Below, in pieces: positions 26,749 to 37,395 of a stretch of DNA of 64,000 nucleotides. The stretch comes from Bacteroides sp. CAG:1076 (GTDB lineage: Bacteria; Bacteroidota; Bacteroidia; Bacteroidales; Bacteroidaceae). The first letter of the stretch is position 1. Each line of letters starts with the position of its first letter. The DNA lies in assembly GCA_000436795.1 (NCBI GenBank), contig HF993287.1:1-64000 (forward strand). The letters run 5' to 3'. The position numbers and the translations under genes were made by a program. The notes beneath the pieces were generated by a model. It worked only from the letters and a program-made list of their open reading frames with translations, ran no database searches and had not been told where the DNA came from.

Positions 26749-27966
26749 ATGAAAAAAGTATTGTTTACTACAGCTTTATTCCTTACAGCATGTGCCGTAT
26801 CAGCACAGGAAAGTGTTGTGAAGGAAGCTAAATCTGCTAAAAGCGATCCTGTAAAGGCAGCGCAGATTATTGAACCGGCTTTGGTGGATCCTTCAACTGC
26901 TAACGATCCTGAAACATGGAAGTTGGCTGGTGATTTCCAGAAAGCAATTTACGATGAGGAAAACATGAAACTTTATTTGCCGGGTGGTCAGGCAGATACA
27001 TCGAAATTGTATAACAGCTTGGTTAAAATGTTCGAGTATTATACAAAGTGTGATGAGGTAGAACAGGCAAAGGTAAAGAGTGGAGAATTGAAAAAGCCTA
27101 AATTGAGAAAGAAATTGTCAAAGACATTGGCTACAGTTCGTCCTAACTTGACTAATGGTGGTTCGGATGCTTACAACTCAGGAAATTATGCAAATGCATT
27201 GAAATTCTTTGGCTTGTATGTTGATGCTGCTGAAAATCCGATGTTTGAAGATGAAGCTGCCGTTAAAAACGATACATTGACTCCGTTAATCGCATGTTAC
27301 GCTGCGTTGGCTGCAAATTCTTTGAATGATAAGGCTGCTGTTATCAAATATGCAACTGTAGGTAAATCTCACAAGGAAGAAGGTTACAGAGCTTTGATGT
27401 GCTTGGCTGAAGCTTATGGTAAAGGAGAAAATCCTGATTCAACTCAGTGGTTGGCTACTATCAAAGAAGGTACAGAAAGATTCCCAGCTCAGGAATATTT
27501 CATCGGTAACTTGATGGATTATTATATTCAGAAGGGCAGAATCGATGATGGTTTAACTGAGATCGATCAGGTTTTGGCTAAGAATGAAACTCCGTACTTC
27601 TTGTATGTAAAAGGTGTACTGCAGTATGAAAAGAAAGATTATGATGCTGCTATAGCAACATTCAATTCTATTATTGCAAAGAACTCGGATTTCGTAGCTG
27701 AAGCTTATTCTAAGATTGGTGACTGCTATTTCTTCCCAGCACAGCTTATCGTAGAAGAAAATAGTAAAATTTCTATGGATGATCCGAAGTATGCTGAGAA
27801 TGAAGCAAAAATCAAAGAGCTTTATGAAAAAGCAAAACCGAACTATGAAAAGGCTAAAGAACTTAAGCCGGATAACAGGCAGTTGTGGGGACAGTATTTG
27901 CTGAATATTTACTGGAAGCTCAATAAGGCTGAATATGATGCTTTGGAAAAAGAATTAACTATGTAA
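26749..27966 (+). CDS. Exported tetratricopeptide-repeat protein
   Basis: 405 residues with a signal peptide (1-19, ending VSA|Q). TPR-like helical pairs cover most of the rest; the clearest are GSDAYNSGNYANALKFFGLYV (near 139) and TPYFLYVKGVLQYEKKDYDAAIATFNSIIAKNSD (read as two helices near 283-316). It is Lys/Glu-rich and hydrophilic, so it is probably a soluble periplasmic or surface protein. The gene follows gyrA by 40 nt; TATATTTG at 26719-26726 could give it its own start. No specific function is recognisable. Confidence 0.85.
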   Translation: MKKVLFTTALFLTACAVSAQESVVKEAKSAKSDPVKAAQIIEPALVDPSTANDPETWKLAGDFQKAIYDEENMKLYLPGGQADTSKLYNSLVKMFEYYTKCDEVEQAKVKSGELKKPKLRKKLSKTLATVRPNLTNGGSDAYNSGNYANALKFFGLYVDAAENPMFEDEAAVKNDTLTPLIACYAALAANSLNDKAAVIKYATVGKSHKEEGYRALMCLAEAYGKGENPDSTQWLATIKEGTERFPAQEYFIGNLMDYYIQKGRIDDGLTEIDQVLAKNETPYFLYVKGVLQYEKKDYDAAIATFNSIIAKNSDFVAEAYSKIGDCYFFPAQLIVEENSKISMDDPKYAENEAKIKELYEKAKPNYEKAKELKPDNRQLWGQYLLNIYWKLNKAEYDALEKELTM

Positions 27967-27992
27967 TTAAGGATCATCTAATTCTTCATATG

Positions 27993-28027
27993 AAAGGCTG
28001 TTTCAAGAAATTGAAACAGCCTTTTTT
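27993..28027 (+). terminator. Terminator after the gyrA-TPR unit
   Basis: The stem AAAGGCTGTTTCAA / TTGAAACAGCCTTT with a 4-nt loop, then T residues, 26 nt after the stop. Confidence 0.9.
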
Positions 28028-28156
28028 ATTTTTAGACTTTGGAATTCTTGTATAAAGATAAAACAATAAAAGATTCTTTGTTGTCGGTCGTAGGGGCGTA
28101 TTTCTTATTATACAATTAAACATAATCGTGATTATAAAAAATAGAGAGGCGTAAAA

Positions 28157-28194
28157 ATAAAGAAACCCGGCTTATGGTAACCGGGTTTCTTTAT
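28157..28194. terminator. Terminator of dapA
   Basis: A perfect 14-bp stem (ATAAAGAAACCCGG / CCGGGTTTCTTTAT) with T-rich flanks in both directions. It lies 24 nt after the dapA stop on the - strand. Confidence 0.85.
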
Positions 28195-28217
28195 CTATTT
28201 AATAAACAGATATTTTA

Positions 28218-29111
28218 TCAGCATTTCACTTTTAATTCATTTAAAATGCGCCGCATTTCTTCGAAAGTTGTGATACGCGTTGGAACCAATGGTAAACGCA
28301 ATCGGTTCTTTATCATACCCATCATACTTAACATAGCCTTTACACCAGCTGGATTTCCATCTACGAATAATAACTTGAATAGTTCTGTAAACTGGTGATG
28401 AATCGATAAGGCACTAGCATAATCTCCAGCAAGAGCCAGACGAGTCATACGGCTGAATTCACGTGGAAACGCGTTTCCAATTACAGAAATGACACCTACA
28501 GCTCCTAATGTAATCAATGGAAAAGTGATCCCGTCATCCCCTGATATTACATCGAAATTAGCAGGTTTATTTTTGATGATATCATCCATCTGAGTTATAT
28601 TGCCAGAAGCTTCCTTGATTGCTACAATGTTACCAAAATCACGAGCAAGGCGAAGTGTTGTTTCCGCAGTCATATTAACTCCTGTACGTCCTGGAACATT
28701 ATACAATACTACTGGAAGTTTTGTTGCTTCAGCTATAGCCTTATAATGCTGATAAATACCTTCTTGTGAAGGTTTGTTATAATATGGTACAGCTACCAAT
28801 ACAGCATCTACTCCTGTAAAATCATCATTTTTTAAGGTGTCAACTACGGTTTGTGTACAATTACTACTGATTCCCAGCAAAATAGGAATACGTCCGTTTA
28901 CACGCTCTATAACGACTCGTTTTATTTTCTGTTTTTCTTCATTTGTCAGTGTTGGAGTTTCTGCAGTAGTACCCAGTACGCATAAAAAGTCTGTACCGTT
29001 TTGTACCTGATATTCAACTAACTTTATCAGGGAATCATAGTCCACACTTCCGTCTTCATTGAAGGGAGTAATCAGTGCGACTCCCATTCCTTTCAACCTT
29101 CTTTGTATCAT
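28218..29111 (-). CDS. dapA: 4-hydroxy-tetrahydrodipicolinate synthase DapA
   Basis: A 297-residue class I aldolase that condenses pyruvate with aspartate semialdehyde, the first committed step to lysine and diaminopimelate. The Schiff-base lysine is Lys166 (IVAIKEASGN) and the catalytic tyrosine is Tyr137 (VLYNVPGRTG); the GTTAET pyruvate-binding motif is at 48-53. The protein runs over the full family length. A -7-like TACTTTTG lies in the leader on the - strand without a good -33 box. ligA follows upstream in the same direction, with a 103-nt gap. Confidence 0.96.
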   Translation of the reverse strand: MIQRRLKGMGVALITPFNEDGSVDYDSLIKLVEYQVQNGTDFLCVLGTTAETPTLTNEEKQKIKRVVIERVNGRIPILLGISSNCTQTVVDTLKNDDFTGVDAVLVAVPYYNKPSQEGIYQHYKAIAEATKLPVVLYNVPGRTGVNMTAETTLRLARDFGNIVAIKEASGNITQMDDIIKNKPANFDVISGDDGITFPLITLGAVGVISVIGNAFPREFSRMTRLALAGDYASALSIHHQFTELFKLLFVDGNPAGVKAMLSMMGMIKNRLRLPLVPTRITTFEEMRRILNELKVKC

Positions 29112-29214
29112 AAGTAAAATATAAATGCTATTTCAAATATACAAAAGTACGAATATTTTCTATTTATACTTCGATTTTATCACTTTTTTGCTTATAAAAT
29201 AAGGAAATGTCAAT

Positions 29215-31269
<2,055 letters not shown>

Positions 31270-31320
31270 CTATGTACGTACGGCGGAAACTTTGTACTTT
31301 TGCAAAAAATAACAAGACTT

Positions 31321-32001
31321 ATGAGAATAGATATTATAACCGTTTTGCCAGAAATGATAGAAGGCTTTTTCAATTGTTCTATCATGAGCCGTGCACAGAA
31401 AAAAGGCATTGCAGAAATCCATATACATAACTTGCGCGACTATGCTTACGACCGTTACCGGAAAGTGGACGATTATCCTTTTGGGGGATGTGCCGGGATG
31501 GTAATGAAAATTGAACCAATAGACCGTTGCATCTCGGCTCTGAAAGCAGAACGTCATTACGATGAAGTCATTTTTACAACTCCCGACGGTGAGCAATTCA
31601 ACCAAAAAATGGCAAATACACTTTCCATGAGCGAAAACTTGATTATTCTTTGCGGACACTTTAAAGGAATAGATTACCGCATTCGTGAACATTTCATTAC
31701 GAAGGAAATCAGTATTGGCGATTATGTGCTGACCGGAGGAGAACTGGCTGCGGCTGTCATTTCGGATGCTATTGTGCGAATTATTCCTGGAGTCATCTCC
31801 GACGAACAGTCAGCTCTCTCGGATTCATTTCAAGATAATTTACTGGCTCCTCCTGTATATACCCGTCCGGCAGATTACAACGGATGGAAGGTTCCAGACA
31901 TTCTTTTGTCGGGACACGAAGCTAAGATCCGCGAATGGGAGTTTCAACAGTCATTGGAGCGTACACAGCGTTTGAGGCCGGATTTACTGGAAGATAAATA
32001 A
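31321..32001 (+). CDS. trmD: tRNA (guanine-N1)-methyltransferase TrmD
   Basis: A SPOUT methyltransferase that makes m1G37 next to the anticodon, preventing frameshifts. Landmarks: FGGCAGM (about 53-59) and the trefoil-knot SAM site [14 protein letters not shown] (about 130-143). The ATG at 31321 ([13 protein letters not shown]) is the family start; the open frame begins 21 nt earlier. It is 226 residues long, the usual size. A TACTTTTG (31295-31302) with a 3-of-4 -33 box (TATG) is a plausible promoter. It is monocistronic here, not with rpsP/rimM/rplS as in many bacteria. Confidence 0.95.
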   Translation: MRIDIITVLPEMIEGFFNCSIMSRAQKKGIAEIHIHNLRDYAYDRYRKVDDYPFGGCAGMVMKIEPIDRCISALKAERHYDEVIFTTPDGEQFNQKMANTLSMSENLIILCGHFKGIDYRIREHFITKEISIGDYVLTGGELAAAVISDAIVRIIPGVISDEQSALSDSFQDNLLAPPVYTRPADYNGWKVPDILLSGHEAKIREWEFQQSLERTQRLRPDLLEDK

Positions 32002-32142
32002 GGATTCTTATCCTAAGGTAGAAATAGGGCGGCATATAAAAATAATATCGTAGAAAACGAAAAGGTTTATTTCTCTTTCCTATTATATTGTAAATGAAAA
32101 TTAACGATAAATAAGCGCTTTGGCAAATCTCCTAAAAGCGAG

Positions 32143-32187
32143 AATGGCATATGAAGATGATAGACCATAATCACTTCATATGCCATT
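32143..32187. terminator. Terminator downstream of trmD
   Basis: A perfect 14-bp stem (AATGGCATATGAAG / CTTCATATGCCATT) with a 17-nt loop, followed by TTTATAT. It also faces the end of the next gene on the - strand. Confidence 0.75.
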
Positions 32188-32272
32188 TTATATATTTACT
32201 GAATATCCCGAATTAAATCTTCGTCAAGTCGTCATTTTTAATAGCATAGCATTTGCCGAGTAGTTTGTTCGG

Positions 32273-32713
32273 CTACATCGTAACCGATAGGGTTGGATTC
32301 TTTTCCTTTAGTAATTCGATGAATCTTTTCTCGTTCTTAACGTATAAGTAGTATTTCTTTCCTTTCTGATCTGTCAAGCATACGTTATACCATCCATGAA
32401 GAAAGTGGAGTTTCGCGGATGCATAATAATCAGCTTTTATGATGTCTTGTAGAACCAGGGTTTTCAATACAAGATATGGAGTACGTATTTGCAAGATGCC
32501 ATTTCTTACAGAGTAATAGACGCGGCCATATATCCAGGTTGTAACGATTCCGATGAGGATGTAAGATGAATAATGGGACAGAAAATTCGAATCTTCCTGG
32601 GGAGCTTGGGTGACCAGATTCAGGAAACAATAGAATAGCAATCCACAGAAAAGCCATAACAAGATAATGTGACTTCCATATATGAATCTGTTTTTAAGCT
32701 TGAAGTTTTCCAT
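32273..32713 (-). CDS. Small membrane protein of unknown function
   Basis: 146 residues. Two hydrophobic helices (about 12-33 and 48-66) form an N-terminal membrane hairpin. A cytoplasmic domain rich in beta strands follows (RNGILQIRTPYLVLKTLVLQDIIKADYYASAKLHF). This layout resembles bacterial PH-domain membrane proteins, but the match is not strong. The gene lies at the left edge of an accessory region, next to remnants of a mobile element, and may be cargo. No function can be assigned. Confidence 0.7.
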   Translation of the reverse strand: MENFKLKNRFIYGSHIILLWLFCGLLFYCFLNLVTQAPQEDSNFLSHYSSYILIGIVTTWIYGRVYYSVRNGILQIRTPYLVLKTLVLQDIIKADYYASAKLHFLHGWYNVCLTDQKGKKYYLYVKNEKRFIELLKEKNPTLSVTM

Positions 32714-32759
32714 ATTATTTTGATTTAATGTATGTCATGTTTTCATATAAGCAAATATA

Positions 32760-32910
32760 GTAAAACTCGCCCGATTTCGGATGGATTAAGGGAGAATAAT
32801 GTAAACTATTACAGTTCGTTGAATCGCTATTTGAAGCGTATCGCCGAAATTTGCCGTATAGAGCGTAATTGGTTTTTTCATGCAGCTCGGCATACCTATT
32901 CGACAGAAAT
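32760..32910 (+). pseudogene. Tyrosine recombinase (integrase) fragment
   Basis: A short open frame encodes a C-terminal-type integrase piece: LNRYLKRIAEICRIERNWFFHAARHTYSTE. HAARH is the HxxRH box with the catalytic His and Arg of tyrosine recombinases, as in Bacteroides ICE integrases. The N-terminal half, the first Arg box and the final nucleophile Tyr are absent, and the sequence breaks into a lysozyme gene at about 32905-32915. It is dead as an integrase. Confidence 0.8.
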
Positions 32911-33306
32911 TATATCAAGTGGTTCGAGGGCTAGCATTCTTCCCGGCATTACCCCTATGTAGGTTGGGGTCATTGCCTGCAACCGGGGGAAAGATATTCT
33001 GCCCATACCATGACAAGACAACAAGCAGATGAACTTCTCAGGAAGGACTTACGTAAGTTCTGCGCCATGTTCCGGCAGTTCGGAAAAGACTCTCTGCTGC
33101 TGGTCACGCTTGCCTATAATGTCGGTCCATACAGGCTTTTAGGCAGCAAGAAAATACCCAAGAGTACTCTTGTCAAGAAGCTGGAGGCCGGAGATTGGAA
33201 TATCTATAAGGAGTATGTTTCTTTCCGATGTTATAAAGGCAAGGTAGTTCCAAGTATCGAACGAAGGAGGAAGGTGGAATATCTGCTACTCTTTGAATTC
33301 TCTTAA
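32911..33306 (+). pseudogene. ICE-type lysozyme gene interrupted by an in-frame TAG
   Basis: In one frame the sequence reads YIKWFEG, a TAG stop at 32932-32934, then HSSRHYPYVGWGHCLQPGER and on through KDSLLLVTLAYNVGP to SIERRRKVEYLLLFEFS. This is the phage-type (GH24-like) lysozyme carried by Bacteroides conjugative transposons, where Trp normally stands at the stop. The N-terminus is missing. An intact open frame of 98 codons remains from the ATG at 33010, but it lacks the catalytic N-terminal part, so it is probably non-functional. Confidence 0.75.
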
Positions 33307-33314
33307 TCTGAATC

Positions 33315-35624
33315 TTATAAACGATTCTTTTCGCTTTGACCAGCACCCCTTCCTTTATATTTGCTCATCGTAGAGTTAAATGCATAACGTATGGTAAACC
33401 GAACAGCCTGTGAATCACTATAGTTCCATTTGTCAAGTTTCATTTGAGTTCCATAGGTTATCATTGAATTACGGGCTGTTTTGAATATATCTGTTGCACT
33501 AAGCTGGAAAAAACAGTTACCAATTGTCTTGGCTACACCCAGATTTATTTGCCATGACGGTTTTAGTGTAACCACATCCATATCTCCCGATGTATGATAT
33601 AACATATCACCTGTAATGGTGAAACCTTTTCCGACAGATATGCTGTTGTAGAAATTGATAAACAACAATGGATTGTTCATTCGCAGTTCTGTCCCCATAA
33701 ATGGTATTTTAAGGTTTTGTCCCATCAGATTAAATTGGAGACGAGGTGACCAGATTGATATTTTAGGGGATAGAGATACCATCGCTGTATATTTTGAGAT
33801 ATGATCATAATTCATATAAGTCATCAGATTTACTGGTTCTCCTTCCTTATATGCTTCAACAATCCCGACTATAGCATCTTTTACATATTGATAGCTTGCT
33901 GAAAAGAAAACCCATTTGTAAATACCAGCCATAGAAACATCGTGATTCATTTCCGGTTTCAATAGAGGATTTCCTGTCTCATAGGTAAAGCGGTCGTCAT
34001 ATTGTATATTGCTGTTCAATTGACTATACAGCGGCCGTTTTGTCTTGGCAGTATATGATAGAGTAAACTTAGCTTTTTTAATAGGGAACGTAAAGTCTAT
34101 ATTGGGAAACAAACGATCATATTTTCGGCTTTGCTCTGATATTAAGAACCCATTCTCATAGTAATCGGATATAGTATGCTCATACCTTAATCCCCCTGAA
34201 AGTTCATAGACTCCTATGGGGAAAGTGGCACTTATGAACCCCGCAATATTATGTTCCTTGATATTGTCATCTGCATCCGGCAAAAAATCGTTATAGTTAT
34301 CATATCGGTCAGTTCTATTTGTATAGGTGTACTCATAACCGGCCTCAAGTGTATTTTTACCAAAGTCGTATTCCAGGACGGATTTGGAGGCAAACATTGA
34401 ACTGTTGATGTGATTCAGGCTGCTTATTGTCGATTCTCCTTCCGATAAACTGATTTCATCTATTTCCTGTTCAGCTTTATTGCGACTTGAATAATAGTCG
34501 TTATTTACAGTAAGCGTCCAATCTCCATATTCGCCTATATAATACATATTCAATATATTTGTCGGCATATTCTTTCTTTTCCAGTATGTATAGTAATCTA
34601 TTTTATCATCAAGGATACCATTTAATTCGATTGTTTCATTTGTGGTCCAGTCTGAATGATTGTAAGGTGTACCTCGAAATTCATATTTTACTCCCAATAC
34701 ATTCTTAGGGTTAATTTGCCAGTTGAGACCTAAATTGGCATTATAAGTTGTGCTGACAGGCAATATGATAATGTCAGAATTCAGATCATACAGATTATGC
34801 CCAGTATTATTTATCATGGTAACATTTTTCTGCTGCTGATATCGTCTTGAATGGTCAAAAGCAAAGGCCCCGAATATGTCAAGATTATTCTTCCTAAAAT
34901 TGAGTGAAAGGTTGTCCGAATTAGACCAAGAGTGAGCAGCCCGGACGACAGCTTGTATTGAGCCGCTTAATCCGTCTCCTTGTTTCTTGATTGTGCGAAC
35001 TAATAACACCGATCTTACTTCTGCACCATATTTTGCACCGAGATTACTGATTACTTCTACACTTGCAATATCTTTTGATGACATTCTATATAATTCGCTG
35101 TTGTCCGTCAGTTTTCTCCCATTCACATATATTATTGGTGCCCCTTTGCCAAAAACAGTAAATTTGTCATCTTCACGCATAACGCCTGGAAGTTGTCCAA
35201 TCACATCCATTGCATTCCCGAGCAGGCTCAAAATAGACCCATTTACAGTTGTGATTATGCCACCTTTTGTCAAATGTTGAGATGGTCGTTGTGCCGTTAC
35301 CGTAACTTCGCCCAGTAGGATATTGTCTGAAACAAGTACGAGTGTTCCAATGTCGTTTTTCTCATCCAGCGTTTTTATAATTGTCTTGTATCCGAGAGCG
35401 GAAATTTGTAGGAACTTTGCTTTTGCATAATCGGTAAAAAAATCAAATTTACCATTTGCGTCTGTTACTGTTCCTGCGATATATACGGAATCAGCACCCA
35501 TCAAAATAACATTTGCAAACTCTACGGGGTTTTGATTCTCGTCACATACCACACCTTTGATTTGCGCCTTGACTGTAAATGGCACAATCATTAAAACGAA
35601 AATAAATAAAAGATTTCTTTTCAT
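33315..35624 (-). CDS. TonB-receptor-like outer-membrane beta-barrel protein
   Basis: 769 residues with a signal peptide (1-20). A CarboxypepD_reg-like domain (21-105, KGVVCDENQNPVEFANVILMG), a degenerate plug domain (about 115-220, PGVMREDDKFTVFGKGAPIIYVNG) and a large beta-barrel of the OMP_b-brl_3 type follow. The N-terminal TonB box is not obvious. It is probably an outer-membrane transporter or sensor. A 13-bp inverted repeat covers its start codon and its likely -7 box. The gene upstream on the same strand is a TPR/HTH signalling protein, a pairing seen elsewhere in Bacteroides (general knowledge). It has no SusD partner, so it is not a classic glycan-uptake pair. Confidence 0.88.
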   Translation of the reverse strand: MKRNLLFIFVLMIVPFTVKAQIKGVVCDENQNPVEFANVILMGADSVYIAGTVTDANGKFDFFTDYAKAKFLQISALGYKTIIKTLDEKNDIGTLVLVSDNILLGEVTVTAQRPSQHLTKGGIITTVNGSILSLLGNAMDVIGQLPGVMREDDKFTVFGKGAPIIYVNGRKLTDNSELYRMSSKDIASVEVISNLGAKYGAEVRSVLLVRTIKKQGDGLSGSIQAVVRAAHSWSNSDNLSLNFRKNNLDIFGAFAFDHSRRYQQQKNVTMINNTGHNLYDLNSDIIILPVSTTYNANLGLNWQINPKNVLGVKYEFRGTPYNHSDWTTNETIELNGILDDKIDYYTYWKRKNMPTNILNMYYIGEYGDWTLTVNNDYYSSRNKAEQEIDEISLSEGESTISSLNHINSSMFASKSVLEYDFGKNTLEAGYEYTYTNRTDRYDNYNDFLPDADDNIKEHNIAGFISATFPIGVYELSGGLRYEHTISDYYENGFLISEQSRKYDRLFPNIDFTFPIKKAKFTLSYTAKTKRPLYSQLNSNIQYDDRFTYETGNPLLKPEMNHDVSMAGIYKWVFFSASYQYVKDAIVGIVEAYKEGEPVNLMTYMNYDHISKYTAMVSLSPKISIWSPRLQFNLMGQNLKIPFMGTELRMNNPLLFINFYNSISVGKGFTITGDMLYHTSGDMDVVTLKPSWQINLGVAKTIGNCFFQLSATDIFKTARNSMITYGTQMKLDKWNYSDSQAVRFTIRYAFNSTMSKYKGRGAGQSEKNRL

Positions 35625-35659
35625 ACTTTTGCATTTTTATGACTCAATGCAAAAGTATG
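35622..35659 (-). promoter_or_regulatory. 13-bp inverted repeat overlapping the promoter and start codon
   Basis: CATACTTTTGCAT (35622-35634) and ATGCAAAAGTATG (35647-35659) are perfect inverted copies, 12 nt apart. The right arm contains the -7 box TACTTTTG (- strand, 35657-35650); the left arm contains the start codon of the beta-barrel gene. It looks like an operator, or a hairpin that hides the start. Confidence 0.7.
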
Positions 35660-35768
35660 ATTTTAGTTATAGGGGCTTTAGAACTATGCATTGCAGATTT
35701 GTTGCAATGTGCATTTCAGTGTTTCATATTTGTTTCAATGTTTGTATATTATGATGTATATCAGTTTA

Positions 35769-37370
35769 TTATCTACCGAATATAAATTGATACATCTGAG
35801 GGTCAAGCTTTTCTTTAAGTCTGCTTTTTCGGGTTCTGATAGCATTTTCCGAAGCTCCCATGCACTTGGAAATCGTTGTATTATTTATTTTCAGAAGACA
35901 AAAGAGACATAGTGTCAGATCATCCAGATTGACTCCATTGCCTGTCGCTTTTATATCGATTATCATGTCTGTGAATTCTTCGAATAACTGTTTCCTGAGT
36001 TTGTCCCTTTCTGCAGGTGGAAGAAAAGAACCATTGGCATGCTTGTCATTCCCTTCCAATATTTGAAGTTTCTTCATCCATCCATTCCGAATGAAATTGT
36101 CTCTGCAAATATCAGCTCTTTTCTTCCAAATCTTAGTCAATTCAGAATTTTGGCCATTCTCAGAATCAATAGATTGTAATTCTATCTGATTGACACGAAT
36201 CTGGTCCAGTTCTTTTCTTATTTTTATATATCGTTTCTTGTTATTTCTGTCGTATAGGAAGAACAATATTATACCAAACAATACGATTGACAATATGATG
36301 ACAATCTTTCTTTGGGTTTTTAATTGAGATTCATGAATGTGTTTCTGTAATAGTAAGTTGTTGCTTGAAATCTCACTATTCAGAGCTTCTTTTCTTGAAA
36401 TGACTTGTGAAATTGAATCGTTCCTTGAAATTCCTTCACTTGCAGAAACTTCTTCACCCAAGGTGTATTTTACACATGCATTGAGTATTCTAAGACTGTT
36501 GTATGTATTGATTGAATACTTATCGGGAGCACTACTATATAACGAATCAGCTTTGTCGCAAAAATATTTTGCAATGCCTGTATGCCTGTTGTTTAGATTG
36601 AGAAAACCTAAAGTAATAAACCTTCCCAAACTGTTATCAGGTAATTCCGTTAAATAGCTTTTGGCTTTTTCGTAATTTACGCCTGGTGTATTTGCATAGT
36701 TCAGCACATAGGTTGTATAATTAGATTCTCCTTTATTTTGTTGTGAAAAATCAATGGCACGGGCGATATAAACCAATGCGGAGTCATTTTCATTGATAAA
36801 GCCATAGCAGGCCCCAATTTGGTGCAGAGTATAGGCCTTTTGTTGTTCTGTTTCCGCATAAGTTAATGCTTTCCTTGCATATACTATTGCTTTATTGTAA
36901 TCTTTTTCAGCAGACGGTTCACAATAAATATCTGCCAGTTTCATATTCAAAGAATATAATTGGGTTTTATTTCCCTCACCTATCATATTGATTGATTGCT
37001 GCAAATAATAGAACATTGAATCCTGTTGTCCACGCCACATAGACTGATAGGCTTTGAGTTGATAGGCTTTGAATAGCTCTATGCTGTCACAATTCTGCTT
37101 GAAATAGGATACACTGTTGTCCAATAGGCTATCGGAGGCAAAGGCTTTGCTTTGTTGAAGTTTTGCCGTAGCGAGCAATATTCCGCATCGTGCTCTTTGT
37201 TGCTGGGTCAATTTTGAATATGGATATAATGTTTCCAGTATTGTTTGGGCAGAATCGGGATGCTCAACGACCATTGATTCTGCCGTATCCAAAATCCTCT
37301 CTTTTTGTGCGGAATTGTTACATGCACATAACGCCACTGCTAATATAATGATATATAGTATATTTCTCAT
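35769..37370 (-). CDS. TPR / transmembrane / HTH signalling protein with lipoprotein-like N-terminus
   Basis: 533 residues from the ATG at 37370; a further 210 nt of open frame upstream is unlikely to be coding. The N-terminus MRNILYIIILAVALCAC looks like a lipobox. TPR units cover about 25-345. A membrane helix lies at about 355-375 (KIVIILSIVLFGIILFFLY), then a basic coiled segment, and at about 475-525 a LuxR/sigma-4-like HTH (TISKCMGASENAIRTRKSRLKEKL, recognition part NAIRTRKSRL). This suggests a periplasmic TPR sensor joined through the membrane to a cytoplasmic DNA-binding domain. It probably regulates the outer-membrane gene 144 nt downstream. A TACTTTTG (-7 type) lies at 37395-37388. 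Confidence 0.85.
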   Translation of the reverse strand: MRNILYIIILAVALCACNNSAQKERILDTAESMVVEHPDSAQTILETLYPYSKLTQQQRARCGILLATAKLQQSKAFASDSLLDNSVSYFKQNCDSIELFKAYQLKAYQSMWRGQQDSMFYYLQQSINMIGEGNKTQLYSLNMKLADIYCEPSAEKDYNKAIVYARKALTYAETEQQKAYTLHQIGACYGFINENDSALVYIARAIDFSQQNKGESNYTTYVLNYANTPGVNYEKAKSYLTELPDNSLGRFITLGFLNLNNRHTGIAKYFCDKADSLYSSAPDKYSINTYNSLRILNACVKYTLGEEVSASEGISRNDSISQVISRKEALNSEISSNNLLLQKHIHESQLKTQRKIVIILSIVLFGIILFFLYDRNNKKRYIKIRKELDQIRVNQIELQSIDSENGQNSELTKIWKKRADICRDNFIRNGWMKKLQILEGNDKHANGSFLPPAERDKLRKQLFEEFTDMIIDIKATGNGVNLDDLTLCLFCLLKINNTTISKCMGASENAIRTRKSRLKEKLDPQMYQFIFGR

Positions 37371-37395
37371 ACTTGTCCCTTTTGATACAAAAGTA

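Noticed and set aside
35622-35659. Invertible promoter (phase-variation) switch
   Set aside because: Only 12 nt lie between the arms, far shorter than known Bacteroides invertons, and inversion would not move the promoter usefully.
33315-37370. SusC/SusD-type polysaccharide utilisation locus
   Set aside because: No SusD gene, sugar hydrolase or SusC-type barrel signature is present; the barrel is of the OMP_b-brl_3 type.
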